Source of the DNA: Mycolicibacter acidiphilus
GTDB lineage: Bacteria; Actinomycetota; Actinomycetes; Mycobacteriales; Mycobacteriaceae
Length of the DNA: 64,000 nt
Direction: 5' to 3'
Assembly: GCF_018455725.1 (NCBI RefSeq)
Contig: NZ_JAHCLR010000025.1
Span: 23,868-87,867 of the forward strand
Both the position numbers and the translations under genes were made by a program. The notes under the pieces are model-generated. The model had not been told where the DNA came from, ran no database searches, and saw nothing but the letters and a program-made list of their open reading frames with translations. How positions within the stretch are numbered: position 1 is the first letter of the stretch; each line of letters begins with the position of its first letter. Below are positions 1 through 7,774 of the stretch, one piece after another.

Positions 1-62
1 AGAAGTTACCGCTATCGGCAGTTGTCGGATGTCGGCACAGCCAGCAGAGGAGTTGCACAGCA

Positions 63-1343
63 ATGGATTTCGGGCTGCTGCCCCCTGAAGTGAATTCCGG
101 CCGGATGTACGCCGGCCCCGGTTCGACGCCGCTGATCACCGCCGCGTCGGCCTGGGACGGGCTGGCGGCCGAACTCGGCTCGTCCGCCGCGGCGTACCAG
201 TCGGTGCTCGCCGAACTGGAAGCAGAATGGACCGGCCCGTCGTCCGGCGTGATGGCGGCCTCCGCCAGCCGCTACGTGACCTGGCTGCAGGGCACCGCGG
301 GGCTGGCCGAGCAGACCGCCGGGCGGGCTCGCAGCGCGGCCGCGGCTTACGAGTCGGCGTTCGCGGCGATGATCCCACCACCGGCGATCGAGGCCAACCG
401 CAGTGTGCTGGCGGCGCTGGTCGCGGGGAACGTGCTGGGGCAGAACACCCCGGCCATCGCGGCCACCGAGGCCGCCTACGCGGCGATGTGGGCGCAGGAC
501 GCCCTGGCGATGTACGGCTACGCGGCCGCCTCGGTCGGCACCACCGCACTGACCCCGTTCGCACCGCCGCCGCAGACCACCAACCCGGCCGGGGGCGCCG
601 ATCAAGCCGGAGCCGTGGGTCAGGCCGGCGCCAACCAGGCGCAGAAGCTCACGACGGCGCTGTCCTCGGCCATGCAGGGCCTGGCCGGGCCGGGCACGGC
701 GGGGTCGGCGGCGGTCGAACCGATGACCGGGGCGCTGTCGGCGGCCGCTGCGGACCCGGCCCTGTCCATCGCCTACGCCGGCCTGATGGCAACCCTGTTC
801 GGGGTGTTCGTCATCGACACCGCCGGCTCGTTCGGGATCGACTCGGCGGGTTCGTTCGGCATCGACTTCATCGGTCTCGACGTGCCCGCCCTGCTCGCCG
901 GCGGCCCGCAACTGGCCGCTGCGCTGCCGGCTGCCGGGCTGGGGTCGGCGCCGGTGGCGGCCGCCGTCGGGCAGGCCGCCCCGCTGGGCGGGCTGTCGGT
1001 GCCGCCGGCCTGGACTGCCAAGGCGCCGCCGCCGGTCCAGTTCGCCAGCACCACAACCGCGCTGGCCGGCGCGGGGGACGGGGCGGGCGACTTCACCGGC
1101 GACGGGCCCGGCATCTCGTTCGGTGAACTGGCGACCGTTGGTGCGGCGGCCGGCATGCTGTCGACCGCGGTCCGGGGCCGGGCCGGCAAGGGCGGGTCGC
1201 CGCGCCGCCGGGTCCCCGGGCAGGTGCGGGGGGCGGTCACCGGCATCGCGCCCGAACTGCGGGAGCTCGCCGAACTGCACCGCACCGGAATCCTGACCGA
1301 AGCCGAATTCGCCGAACAGAAACGACTCCTGCTCGGCCATTGA
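63..1343 (+). CDS. PPE family protein, SVP subgroup, with C-terminal SHOCT domain
   Basis: A 426-residue protein of the PPE family, whose members are exported by type VII (ESX) systems to the mycobacterial cell envelope. The PPE motif is at residues 7-9 and the WxG turn at W56. The SVP-subgroup signature GGLSVPPAW is at 309-317. The middle is Ala/Gly-rich and a basic linker follows. The last 30 residues ([19 protein letters not shown] and on) look like a SHOCT domain, a short C-terminal module usually found on bacterial membrane or stress proteins. ATG at 63 has GAGGAG upstream. No PE gene precedes it within the window. A second PPE of the same architecture follows after 58 bp, so the pair is probably a tandem duplication. 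Confidence 0.93.
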   Translation: MDFGLLPPEVNSGRMYAGPGSTPLITAASAWDGLAAELGSSAAAYQSVLAELEAEWTGPSSGVMAASASRYVTWLQGTAGLAEQTAGRARSAAAAYESAFAAMIPPPAIEANRSVLAALVAGNVLGQNTPAIAATEAAYAAMWAQDALAMYGYAAASVGTTALTPFAPPPQTTNPAGGADQAGAVGQAGANQAQKLTTALSSAMQGLAGPGTAGSAAVEPMTGALSAAAADPALSIAYAGLMATLFGVFVIDTAGSFGIDSAGSFGIDFIGLDVPALLAGGPQLAAALPAAGLGSAPVAAAVGQAAPLGGLSVPPAWTAKAPPPVQFASTTTALAGAGDGAGDFTGDGPGISFGELATVGAAAGMLSTAVRGRAGKGGSPRRRVPGQVRGAVTGIAPELRELAELHRTGILTEAEFAEQKRLLLGH

Positions 1344-1401
1344 CCCCGCTGCCGCTGGCACCGTGGTCGATGGTCGGGACTATCAAAGGAGTTGAACAGC
1401 A

Positions 1402-2634
1402 GTGGATTTCGGTATGAATCCGCCAGAGGTCAACTCGGCGCGGATGTACTCCGGCCCGGGCGCGGGCCCGATGCTCGCCGCTGCGACCGCCTGGGCCGGG
1501 CTGGCCGTCGATCTGGAGCTGTCGGCGAACGGCTGGCAGTCGGTACTCGGTGACCTCGCGGTCGACTGGGTGGGCCCGTCGGCGCTGGCGATGTCGGCTG
1601 CGGCCGCGCCCTACGTCGCCTGGATGCACGGCGCCGCCGCGGTGGCCGAGCAGACCGCCGTGCAGGCCCACGCCGCGGTCACCGCGTTCGAAACCGCCTT
1701 CGCCATGACCGTCCCGCCGCCGGTGGTGGCCGCCAACCGCAGCCTGCTGCTGGCGCTGATCGCGACCAACTTCTTCGGCCAGAACACCCCGGCTATCGCC
1801 GCGACCGAGACGGCGTACGCGGCGATGTGGGCGCAGGACGCCACCGCCATGTACGGCTACGCCGGAGCCGCGGCCGGCGCCACCGCACTGCCGCCGTTCA
1901 CCCCGCCGGGGCAGACCGCCGATGCGGCCGGGTCGATCGAGGAACTCGCCGAGGTCGGCCGCAGCATCGGCACCTCGGGTGCGACCACCGCCCAGCAGAT
2001 GCTGGCGAAGCTGACCGCGCAGGCCGGCAGCGGCTCGGCAGCCGGCCCGAGCGCGGAGCTGCCCACCAGTGCGCTCATCGAACTGGGTTTGATTCCGTTG
2101 CATCTGGGCCTGAGTCTGTTCGGCGCCGTGGTGATCGACGGGCTCGGTGTGGTCGCCATCGACCTGCCCGGTGCGGTCGGGGCGACGCTGCTCAAGGAGA
2201 TCGCCGCTGCCGGCGCCAGCATCCCGTCGGTGCTGGCCACGGTCACCACACCGAGTGCGACGCCGATCGCGGTGACCGTGGGTCAGGCGGTCCCGCTGTC
2301 CGGACTGTCGGTGCCCGGTTCGTGGACGACCGCGACCGGTGTCGAGCGTCCGGTCACCAATTCGAGCGCCGATCGGGACGACACCGGGGAGCACGCCGAC
2401 ATGGTCGTCCCGGCACTGGCGGGGATGGCCGGGCTCCGTGCGCTGTCCGGGCTGGGGGAGACCCGGCGCGATGCGGCGCCGGCCGCTGGGAGGCGGCTCA
2501 AAACGCCTCGGGTTGAACGTGATTCGGAGATCGACATCGCCACTGAACTGCGTGAGCTGATGGACCTGCACGGTTCGGGTGTCTTGACCGACACCGAATT
2601 CGCCAAGGAGCGCGAGCGGATCTTCGCCGAGTGA
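1402..2634 (+). CDS. PPE family protein, SVP subgroup, with C-terminal SHOCT domain (tandem paralogue)
   Basis: 410 residues, paralogous to the PPE gene just upstream. PPE motif at 7-9 and the SVP signature GLSVPGSW at about 301-308. The C-terminal 29 residues ([19 protein letters not shown] and on) repeat the SHOCT-like tail. The GTG at 1402 is chosen because AAAGGAG lies 10 nt upstream and the protein then begins with the canonical MDFGMNPPE. The two genes share the same leader pattern (GGAGTTGnACAGCA before the start), supporting recent duplication. The role is unknown. The family is exported, and some members work as outer-membrane transport channels. Confidence 0.92.
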   Translation: MDFGMNPPEVNSARMYSGPGAGPMLAAATAWAGLAVDLELSANGWQSVLGDLAVDWVGPSALAMSAAAAPYVAWMHGAAAVAEQTAVQAHAAVTAFETAFAMTVPPPVVAANRSLLLALIATNFFGQNTPAIAATETAYAAMWAQDATAMYGYAGAAAGATALPPFTPPGQTADAAGSIEELAEVGRSIGTSGATTAQQMLAKLTAQAGSGSAAGPSAELPTSALIELGLIPLHLGLSLFGAVVIDGLGVVAIDLPGAVGATLLKEIAAAGASIPSVLATVTTPSATPIAVTVGQAVPLSGLSVPGSWTTATGVERPVTNSSADRDDTGEHADMVVPALAGMAGLRALSGLGETRRDAAPAAGRRLKTPRVERDSEIDIATELRELMDLHGSGVLTDTEFAKERERIFAE

Positions 2635-2644
2635 GCGCCCCGGG

Positions 2645-3229
2645 TCAGAGTTCGGCCAGGGTGTTGACCCGCCGCCGGACCTGGAAGGCGTCGATGATTT
2701 CCACCACCCCGATGGCGATCAGCCACCCCCCGGTCATCAGCGTCAGGAATGCGATCGAGTCGAACGGATAGCTGATCAGCACACTGCCGCCGACCGCGAT
2801 GACGATGCCGGAGAAGATCTGCCAGCCGCGTGCCGGCATGACCGGCGAGGACAGCGCCGCGATCAGCAGCGTGACACCGCGGAACACCCAACCGATTCCA
2901 ATCCAGATCGCGAGCAGCAGAATCGATTCCAGTTTGTCGCGGAAGCAGAACATCCCCAGGATCATCGACACGATCCCGCTGACGAAGGCGAGCACCCGCA
3001 GTGCGGCACTGAGATGGGTGCCGAAGGCGGTGAGTAGCTGCATGATTCCGGACACCACCAGGTAGGCGCCGAACAGGGCGCCGGCCACCACCAGGGTCTT
3101 GCCCGGCCACGCCAGGATGGCGACGCCGAAGACGATGGTCAGTGCGCCGAGCACAAGCAGTGCCTGCCAGGCGTTTCGGGCGAACTGGTGCAGCGGGCCC
3201 TCGAATTCAGCCGGTGCTGTGGTAGTCAT
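2645..3229 (-). CDS. HdeD-like (DUF308) multi-pass membrane protein
   Basis: 194 residues with about six hydrophobic segments. Recognisable phrases such as ALTIVFGVAILAWPGKTL and SGIVSMILGMFCFRD are typical of the HdeD/DUF308 family. E. coli HdeD is linked to acid resistance; the mycobacterial role is not established. The short N-terminus is cytoplasmic and the C-terminal tail is basic (QVRRRVNTLAEL). The gene ends 10 bp from the convergent PPE gene and starts 81 bp downstream of che1, so it may be read with or apart from the sulfate operon. No clear ribosome binding site is visible. Confidence 0.8.
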   Translation of the reverse strand: MTTTAPAEFEGPLHQFARNAWQALLVLGALTIVFGVAILAWPGKTLVVAGALFGAYLVVSGIMQLLTAFGTHLSAALRVLAFVSGIVSMILGMFCFRDKLESILLLAIWIGIGWVFRGVTLLIAALSSPVMPARGWQIFSGIVIAVGGSVLISYPFDSIAFLTLMTGGWLIAIGVVEIIDAFQVRRRVNTLAEL

Positions 3230-3310
3230 GTGTCCGGACGCTACGCCGGCGGCCCCGCGGTCGGACGTTTGTTTGCCAACTTGTTTCGCAACGTTGACAC
3301 GATCGCGCTG

Positions 3311-4018
3311 TCAGGCAGCCAGTTCCGCTGCTACCGCCGCTTCGAACCGGTCCAGCACGGTCGCCGCCACCAGTCGGTGCGCGCCGAGCGGCTCGGCCAT
3401 CGGGATCCCTTCCCGGCGTGCGTAATCTGCGACTCCGTCGGTGATCCGGCCGTGCGCCAGAAACCACGGGGCGATTACCAGGCGAGTGGCGCCGCGCTCC
3501 CGCAGCCGCTGCACGGCCTGCGGCATCGACGGCGACGGTCCGGTGGCGAATGCGACCTCCACACCGGCCCAACGGGTTCCGTGGGCCAGTCGCCCCGCGA
3601 TCCGTGAAGTCCGGGCGTTGGCTTCGACATTCGACGAGCCCACCGCCACGGCGACCACGCCCAGGTCAGGGTCGAAGCGCGAGGCCCCGGTGGCGGCCAG
3701 TCGCTCTCCGAGCACACCCACCAGCCGGTCGTCTTCGCCGAGCGCTGCGGTTTGGCGCACCCGCGCACCCGATTCGGCGACCAACGCCGGAATGTCGGTG
3801 CGGGCGTGATACGCGCTGGCCAGCAGGAACGGCACGACGGTGATGTCACCGGTCAGCCCGCCCAGCACATCGACCAGGTTGGGGGTGCTGTGCTCGCAGA
3901 ACGCCACGTGCACATCGAGTTCCGGGGCGACCCGGCGCAGATGCCCGGCGATCGCCCGCGTGTTGGCGGCCGAGCGCGGATCCCTGCTGCCGTGCGCGGC
4001 CAGGACCAGGGTGCTCAC
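3311..4018 (-). CDS. che1: Sirohydrochlorin ferrochelatase (CbiX/Che1-type), siroheme synthesis
   Basis: 235 residues of the CbiX/SirB class II chelatase family. This family inserts Fe2+ (or Co2+) into sirohydrochlorin to make siroheme, the cofactor of NirA two genes upstream. The N-terminal metal-binding stretch LVLAAHGSRDP and the second histidine in PFLLASAYHARTDIP are intact. A second half-domain (VAFATGPSPSMPQAV, APWFLAHGRITD) resembles the internal duplication of CbiX. The GTG start at 4018 overlaps the cysH stop (GTGA), showing translational coupling. This is the third gene of nirA-cysH-che1, the same order as M. tuberculosis Rv2391-Rv2393. Confidence 0.88.
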   Translation of the reverse strand: MSTLVLAAHGSRDPRSAANTRAIAGHLRRVAPELDVHVAFCEHSTPNLVDVLGGLTGDITVVPFLLASAYHARTDIPALVAESGARVRQTAALGEDDRLVGVLGERLAATGASRFDPDLGVVAVAVGSSNVEANARTSRIAGRLAHGTRWAGVEVAFATGPSPSMPQAVQRLRERGATRLVIAPWFLAHGRITDGVADYARREGIPMAEPLGAHRLVAATVLDRFEAAVAAELAA

Positions 4019-4719
4019 GAGGGAACGTGCAGTCCGCACTCGGTGTGGGTGCTGCCCGCCCAGCGGCCGCTGCGCTTGTCGGCGCCCGGCTCCGGCTTGG
4101 AGGTGCACGGCTGGCAGCCGATCGAGTAGTAACCCTCCTCGACCAGCGGGTTGACCAGGATGCCGTTCGCCGCGATGTAGGCGTCCATCTCGTCGTCGCT
4201 CCACGCGGCGATCGGGTTCACCTTCACCAGACCGAACTGCTCGTCGTAGCTGATCAACGGGGCCTTGGCGCGGGTCCACGACTCCACCCGGCGGATTCCG
4301 GTCGCCCACGCCGAGTAGCCCTGCAGCGCCTTGCGCAGCGGCTCGACCTTGCGCAGTCGGCCTTGCAAGGCGGCGTTGCGGGCGCACAGATTCGCGCCGT
4401 GTTCGGCTTCGTGCTCGGCAACGGTCTGTTCGGCGCTGATGGTGACCAGTCGCACGTCGTACATCATGGCCACCGCATCGCGGGTGCCGATCGTCTCCGG
4501 GAAGTGATAGCCGGTGTCCAGGAACAGGATGTCCACTCCGGGACGGACTTTCGCGGCCAGATCCACCAGCACCGCGTCCTGCATGTTCGACGCCGCCGCC
4601 CACTCACCGGCGAACGTGGCGTCGGTCCACGCCAGCAGTTCGGTGGCGGTGGCGCCGTCGAGTTCGGCGGCGCCGCGTTCGGCGAGCTCGCGCAGCTGTT
4701 CCTCGGTGCGGCTTCTCAT
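4015..4719 (-). CDS. cysH: Adenylylsulfate (APS) reductase CysH, lacking the usual tandem cysteine pair
   Basis: 234 residues of the assimilatory APS/PAPS reductase family, which reduces activated sulfate to sulfite for NirA. Seen: the nucleotide-binding region with FLDTGYHFPET, the CxxC of the iron-sulfur site (C202, C205, in GCQPC) and the catalytic cysteine C228 in TECGLH. Mycobacterial homologues as I recall them have an adjacent CC before RLRKV that completes the 4Fe-4S site. Here that position reads LQG (Q119, G120), although the distance to C202 (82 residues) is as expected. C112 is the only nearby cysteine. The ATG overlaps the nirA stop (ATGA). Function by context is secure; cofactor and substrate (APS or PAPS) are in doubt. 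Confidence 0.88.
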   Translation of the reverse strand: MRSRTEEQLRELAERGAAELDGATATELLAWTDATFAGEWAAASNMQDAVLVDLAAKVRPGVDILFLDTGYHFPETIGTRDAVAMMYDVRLVTISAEQTVAEHEAEHGANLCARNAALQGRLRKVEPLRKALQGYSAWATGIRRVESWTRAKAPLISYDEQFGLVKVNPIAAWSDDEMDAYIAANGILVNPLVEEGYYSIGCQPCTSKPEPGADKRSGRWAGSTHTECGLHVPS

Positions 4720-6401
4720 CGCAGGGCTTCTTCGTCGGCGCGGACGGTCCACTGCGCGAAGCGCTCACCGGGCTCGCGGCCCAGGATGAAGTTGCGCACC
4801 ACCCGCTCGATGTAGTCGACCATCTCGTCGTTGGTCACCTTGTGCTGGCGCAGCTTCCGGCCGAAGCCGCTGTCCTCGCCGAGGCTGCCGCCCAGGTGCA
4901 CCTGGAAGCCGGGCACCGAGTTGCCGTCGCCGTCGTCGACCATCTGGCCCTTGAAGCCGATGTCGGCCACCTGCACTCGGGCGCAGGAGTTCGGGCAGCC
5001 GTTGATGTTGATCGTCACCGGCACGTCCAGCAGTGCGTTGAGGTCGTCCAGCCGCGCCTCCAACTCCGGCACCAGGGTCTGCGCGCGCACCCGGGTCTCG
5101 GTGAACGCCAGCTTGCAGAACTCCAGGCCGGTGCACGCCATCACGTTGCGCCGCCACGCCGACGGCCGCGCCGACAGCCCCAGTTCGTCCAGGTCGGTGA
5201 TCAACTGCTCGACCTGGTCGTCGGGCACGTCCAGGATGATCAGCTTCTGGTACGGGGTGAGCCGGGCCCGGTCCGAACCGACCCGCTCCATCAGGTCGGC
5301 GACCTTGGTCAGGATCTCGCCGTTGACCCGCCCGGAGATCGCGGCCAGCCCGATCGCGTTGAGGCCGTTCTTGGTCTTCTGCACCCCGACGTGGTCGATG
5401 GTGGCGGTGGGCTTCTCCGGCGCCGGGCCGTCGATCAGCTTGCGGCCCAGGAACTCGTCCTCCAGCACCTGCCGGAACTTCTCGGGCCCCCAGTCCTTGA
5501 GCAGGAACTTCAGCCGGGCCTTGGACCGCAGCCGGCGGTAGCCGTAGTCGCGGAACAGCCGGGTGACGGCCTCCCAGACCTCGGGCACCTCGTCCAGCGG
5601 CACCCAGGCGCCCAGGCGCTGCGCCAGCATCGGGTTGGTGGACAGCCCGCCGCCGACCCACAGGTCCAGGCCGGGGCCGTGCTCGGGGTGCACCACCCCG
5701 ATGAACGAGATGTCGTTGACCTCGTGGGCGACGTCCTGCAGGCCCGACACCGCGGTCTTGTACTTGCGCGGCAGGTTGGCGTAGTCGGGATTGCCGATGT
5801 AGCGGCGGACGATCTCGTCCAGCGCGGACGACGGGTCGATCACCTCGTCGAGGGACTCGCCGGCCAGCGGGGAGCCGAGCATGCCACGCGGGCAGTCGCC
5901 GCAGGCCTCCATCGTCTGCAGGCCGACCGTCGCCAGCTTGTCCCAGATCTCCGGGACCTTCTCGATCTCGATCCAGTGGTACTGGATGTTCTGCCGGTCG
6001 GTGATGTCGGCAGTGCCGCGGGCGTAGTCGATGGAGATCTGCCCCAGCGTGCGCACCGCCTCGGCGGAGAGCGCCTTGCCGTCGCAGCGCACCCGCATCA
6101 TGAAGTACTTGGCTTCGAGCAGGTCGGCGTTCTCGTCGCCGGTGAAGCTGCCGTCGTAGCCCTGCTCACGCTGGGTGTACAGGCCCATCCAGCGGAACCG
6201 GCCGCGCAGGTCGTCGGCGCTGATCGCGTCGAACCCCTGCTTGGAGTAGACGTCGAGGATCCGGGCTTTGACGTTCAGGGCCGGGTCGTCGAGCTTGAAC
6301 TGCTCGTTGGCGTTCTGCGGCTCGGTCTCGCCGAGCGCCCACTGCGCCTCGCTGCGCTTCGGGCGACTGGACTTCGCCGGGGCGGGCGGGGTGACAGTCA
6401 T
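4716..6401 (-). CDS. nirA: Ferredoxin-dependent sulfite reductase NirA (SirA)
   Basis: 561 residues, close to the M. tuberculosis length. The siroheme/4Fe-4S ligands appear as ACTGLEFCKLAF and NGCPNSCARVQ. The sulfite/nitrite reductase phrases RWMGLYTQREQGYDG near residue 75 and MEACGDCPRG near 167 are present, the latter two containing the Tyr and Cys that are cross-linked in the M. tuberculosis enzyme. It reduces sulfite to sulfide in the cytoplasm. I chose ATG 6401 over an in-frame start 39 bp upstream because GAAGGAGAA sits just before it and that upstream stretch is the regulatory leader. First gene of nirA-cysH-che1, controlled by the leader peptide and SD hairpin listed separately. Confidence 0.95.
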   Translation of the reverse strand: MTVTPPAPAKSSRPKRSEAQWALGETEPQNANEQFKLDDPALNVKARILDVYSKQGFDAISADDLRGRFRWMGLYTQREQGYDGSFTGDENADLLEAKYFMMRVRCDGKALSAEAVRTLGQISIDYARGTADITDRQNIQYHWIEIEKVPEIWDKLATVGLQTMEACGDCPRGMLGSPLAGESLDEVIDPSSALDEIVRRYIGNPDYANLPRKYKTAVSGLQDVAHEVNDISFIGVVHPEHGPGLDLWVGGGLSTNPMLAQRLGAWVPLDEVPEVWEAVTRLFRDYGYRRLRSKARLKFLLKDWGPEKFRQVLEDEFLGRKLIDGPAPEKPTATIDHVGVQKTKNGLNAIGLAAISGRVNGEILTKVADLMERVGSDRARLTPYQKLIILDVPDDQVEQLITDLDELGLSARPSAWRRNVMACTGLEFCKLAFTETRVRAQTLVPELEARLDDLNALLDVPVTININGCPNSCARVQVADIGFKGQMVDDGDGNSVPGFQVHLGGSLGEDSGFGRKLRQHKVTNDEMVDYIERVVRNFILGREPGERFAQWTVRADEEALR

Positions 6402-6407
6402 ACGGTT

Positions 6408-6483
6408 CTCCTTCACAAAGGAGCTGGCTGGACCACGCAATCAACCGGGGGGTGTCCGGCTGCGCAGATCCTCACAGCCAGCT
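6408..6483 (-). promoter_or_regulatory. Cysteine-responsive attenuator: hairpin masking the nirA ribosome binding site
   Basis: On the minus strand the nirA Shine-Dalgarno AAGGAG (6413-6408) is perfectly paired with CTCCTT (6423-6418) across a TGTG loop. A competing stem is possible: AGCTGGCTG (6483-6475) is an exact 9-base complement of CAGCCAGCT (6430-6422), which overlaps the masking arm. CAGCTG inside the leader peptide's cysteine codons can in turn pair with the CAGCTG next to the first arm. Ribosome stalling on cysteine codons would therefore be expected to free the nirA SD. The pairings are read from sequence; the mechanism is inferred from known mycobacterial polycysteine attenuators. 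Confidence 0.75.
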
Positions 6484-6510
6484 GGGAAAGTGCAGTTGGG
6501 TGGGCCTACG

Positions 6511-6609
6511 TCAACAAGGCAGACAGCAACAGCTGCAGACACGCTTGAGATCGATATGCCGCCGGGCAACAAGAGCGACACCGGATTCGGTGCAGTGGGC
6601 GGCAGTCAC
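6511..6609 (-). CDS. Leaderless polycysteine leader peptide (32 aa) upstream of nirA
   Basis: A small open frame from GTG (6609-6607) to TGA (6513-6511) encodes 32 residues ending VCSCCCLPC, preceded by RRHIDLKRV. That RRHxDLxRV block matches the actinobacterial putative leader peptide family found ahead of sulfur-assimilation genes. Five of the last eight residues are cysteine. A CATAAT hexamer ends 6 nt before the GTG, so transcription probably starts at the GTG and the peptide is translated leaderless. Leaderless polycysteine frames are established cysteine-responsive attenuators in mycobacteria. It lies 109 nt before nirA, matching that design. Confidence 0.85.
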   Translation of the reverse strand: MTAAHCTESGVALVARRHIDLKRVCSCCCLPC

Positions 6610-6615
6610 CCGGCA

Positions 6616-6621
6616 ATTATG
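6616..6621 (-). promoter_or_regulatory. -10 hexamer of the nirA operon promoter
   Basis: CATAAT on the minus strand, 6 nt before the leader-peptide GTG, which makes the GTG the likely transcription start. No convincing -35 is visible, as is common for mycobacterial promoters. Confidence 0.6.
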
Positions 6622-6765
6622 CCATGGATACCCAAAATCTTCCTTACCGGGGCGAAGTTGTGATCAGCGTGCGTGAAACTCGATTCGGGCTCGTCGGGGA
6701 GGCGGTCGGGCCGAGCCGACGGCGGAGCACAGTCGCCGCGGGGGACGACTGATCGGAAGGCGGGT

Positions 6766-7320
6766 GTGGCCGTGAGTGTGGTGGATTACGCGTGGGAGAC
6801 GGCATGGGAGCCGCTGCCCCCGCCCGTTCCCGAACCGCAGCCGCGGATCAACGGGCGGGCGGTGATCCGGCGGTGGCTGGCGGTGCTGACACTGCTCGCC
6901 GCGGTGGGGTGCGGCGGTTGGGTGGCCGTGCAGCATTACGAGACCCATCTCGCCGGGGAGCAGGCGCTGGCGGCCGCGGAGGCATACGTGTTGCGGCTGA
7001 CCGACATCGACGCCGACAACGTCGACGCGAACCTCGCCGGTATCGCCGACGGTTCGACCGGGGAGTTCCAGGGCAGGCACGCGCGATCCGGTGCCCGGCT
7101 GCGGCAGGCGCTGGTCGACAGCAAGGCCAGTGCCCGCGGACACGTCACCGAGGCGGTGATCAAATCCGCCACCCGAAATCAGGTGGTGGTGGTGCTGCTG
7201 GTCAACCAGGCGGTGCGCAACGCGGACAACCCGCAGCCGGTGATCGACCGCAGCCGGATCCGGATGACGATGGACCACGTCGGTGGGCGCTGGCTGGCGA
7301 GCAGGGTGGAACTGCTATGA
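6766..7320 (+). CDS. Membrane-anchored conserved protein (Rv2390c-like, Mce-associated-type)
   Basis: About 184 residues. The cytoplasmic Pro-rich N-terminus (PLPPPVPEPQP) is followed by one transmembrane segment (WLAVLTLLAAVGCGGWVAV). The outside domain resembles the Mce-associated/NTF2-like membrane proteins of mycobacteria (EQALAAAEAYVLRLTDID, later GRWLASRVELL). By synteny it is the Rv2390c homologue between nirA and rpfD. GTG 6766 lies 5 nt after GGAAGG; GTG 6772 is the close alternative, and an ATG at 6673 would give an unlikely 31-residue extension. It is divergent from nirA and its stop overlaps the rpfD start, so the two are co-translated. Confidence 0.75.
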   Translation: MAVSVVDYAWETAWEPLPPPVPEPQPRINGRAVIRRWLAVLTLLAAVGCGGWVAVQHYETHLAGEQALAAAEAYVLRLTDIDADNVDANLAGIADGSTGEFQGRHARSGARLRQALVDSKASARGHVTEAVIKSATRNQVVVVLLVNQAVRNADNPQPVIDRSRIRMTMDHVGGRWLASRVELL

Positions 7321-7736
7321 GGAACCTCACAGTGCTGACGACCGCCGTGCTGGTGTTCGGGGTCGCGGATCTGGCCGGCGCGGCCAGCGCCGACCCGATC
7401 AACTGGCAGGCGATCGCCAAATGCGAATCCGGCGGGAACTGGGCGGCCGACACCGGCAACGGTGACTACGGCGGCCTGCAGATCAGCGAGGCGACCTGGG
7501 CGGCCAACGGCGGGGTCGGCCTGCCGTCGCAGGCCAGCGAACAGCAGCAGATCGCGGTCGCACAGCAGATCATGTCCAAACAGGGTCCCGGCGCCTGGCC
7601 GTCCTGCGCCTCCCGCGGCGCCGACGGCGGCGGTGGCCCCGCCGGTGCGGTGACCGGCGCCCCGGTCGGATCGCTGACCCACTACCTCAACCTGCTGATC
7701 GAGGACGCCGAAGGCGCGGGCACCCAGGCGTACTGA
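7317..7736 (+). CDS. rpfD: Resuscitation-promoting factor (RpfD-like), secreted peptidoglycan-cleaving enzyme
   Basis: 139 residues. A signal peptide (about 1-26, cut near AASA-DP) is followed by the compact Rpf lysozyme-like domain: INWQAIAKCESGGNW, with the catalytic glutamate in CESGGNW; then DYGGLQISEATWAANGG and the closing cysteine in WPSCASRG. Rpf proteins cleave peptidoglycan and promote regrowth from dormancy. The short tail after the domain is Gly-rich and there is no LysM or other extra domain, consistent with the RpfD type. The start overlaps the upstream stop (ATGA). RpfD is named from gene order (Rv2389c position next to hemW). Confidence 0.9.
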   Translation: MRNLTVLTTAVLVFGVADLAGAASADPINWQAIAKCESGGNWAADTGNGDYGGLQISEATWAANGGVGLPSQASEQQQIAVAQQIMSKQGPGAWPSCASRGADGGGGPAGAVTGAPVGSLTHYLNLLIEDAEGAGTQAY

Positions 7737-7774
7737 CCGGCCCCGGCGTGGGCGGCGTGGGATGATCGGGCCTC

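Noticed and set aside
4842-6548. A 568-codon plus-strand frame opposite nirA
   Set aside because: Antisense shadow; nirA motifs on the minus strand are unambiguous.
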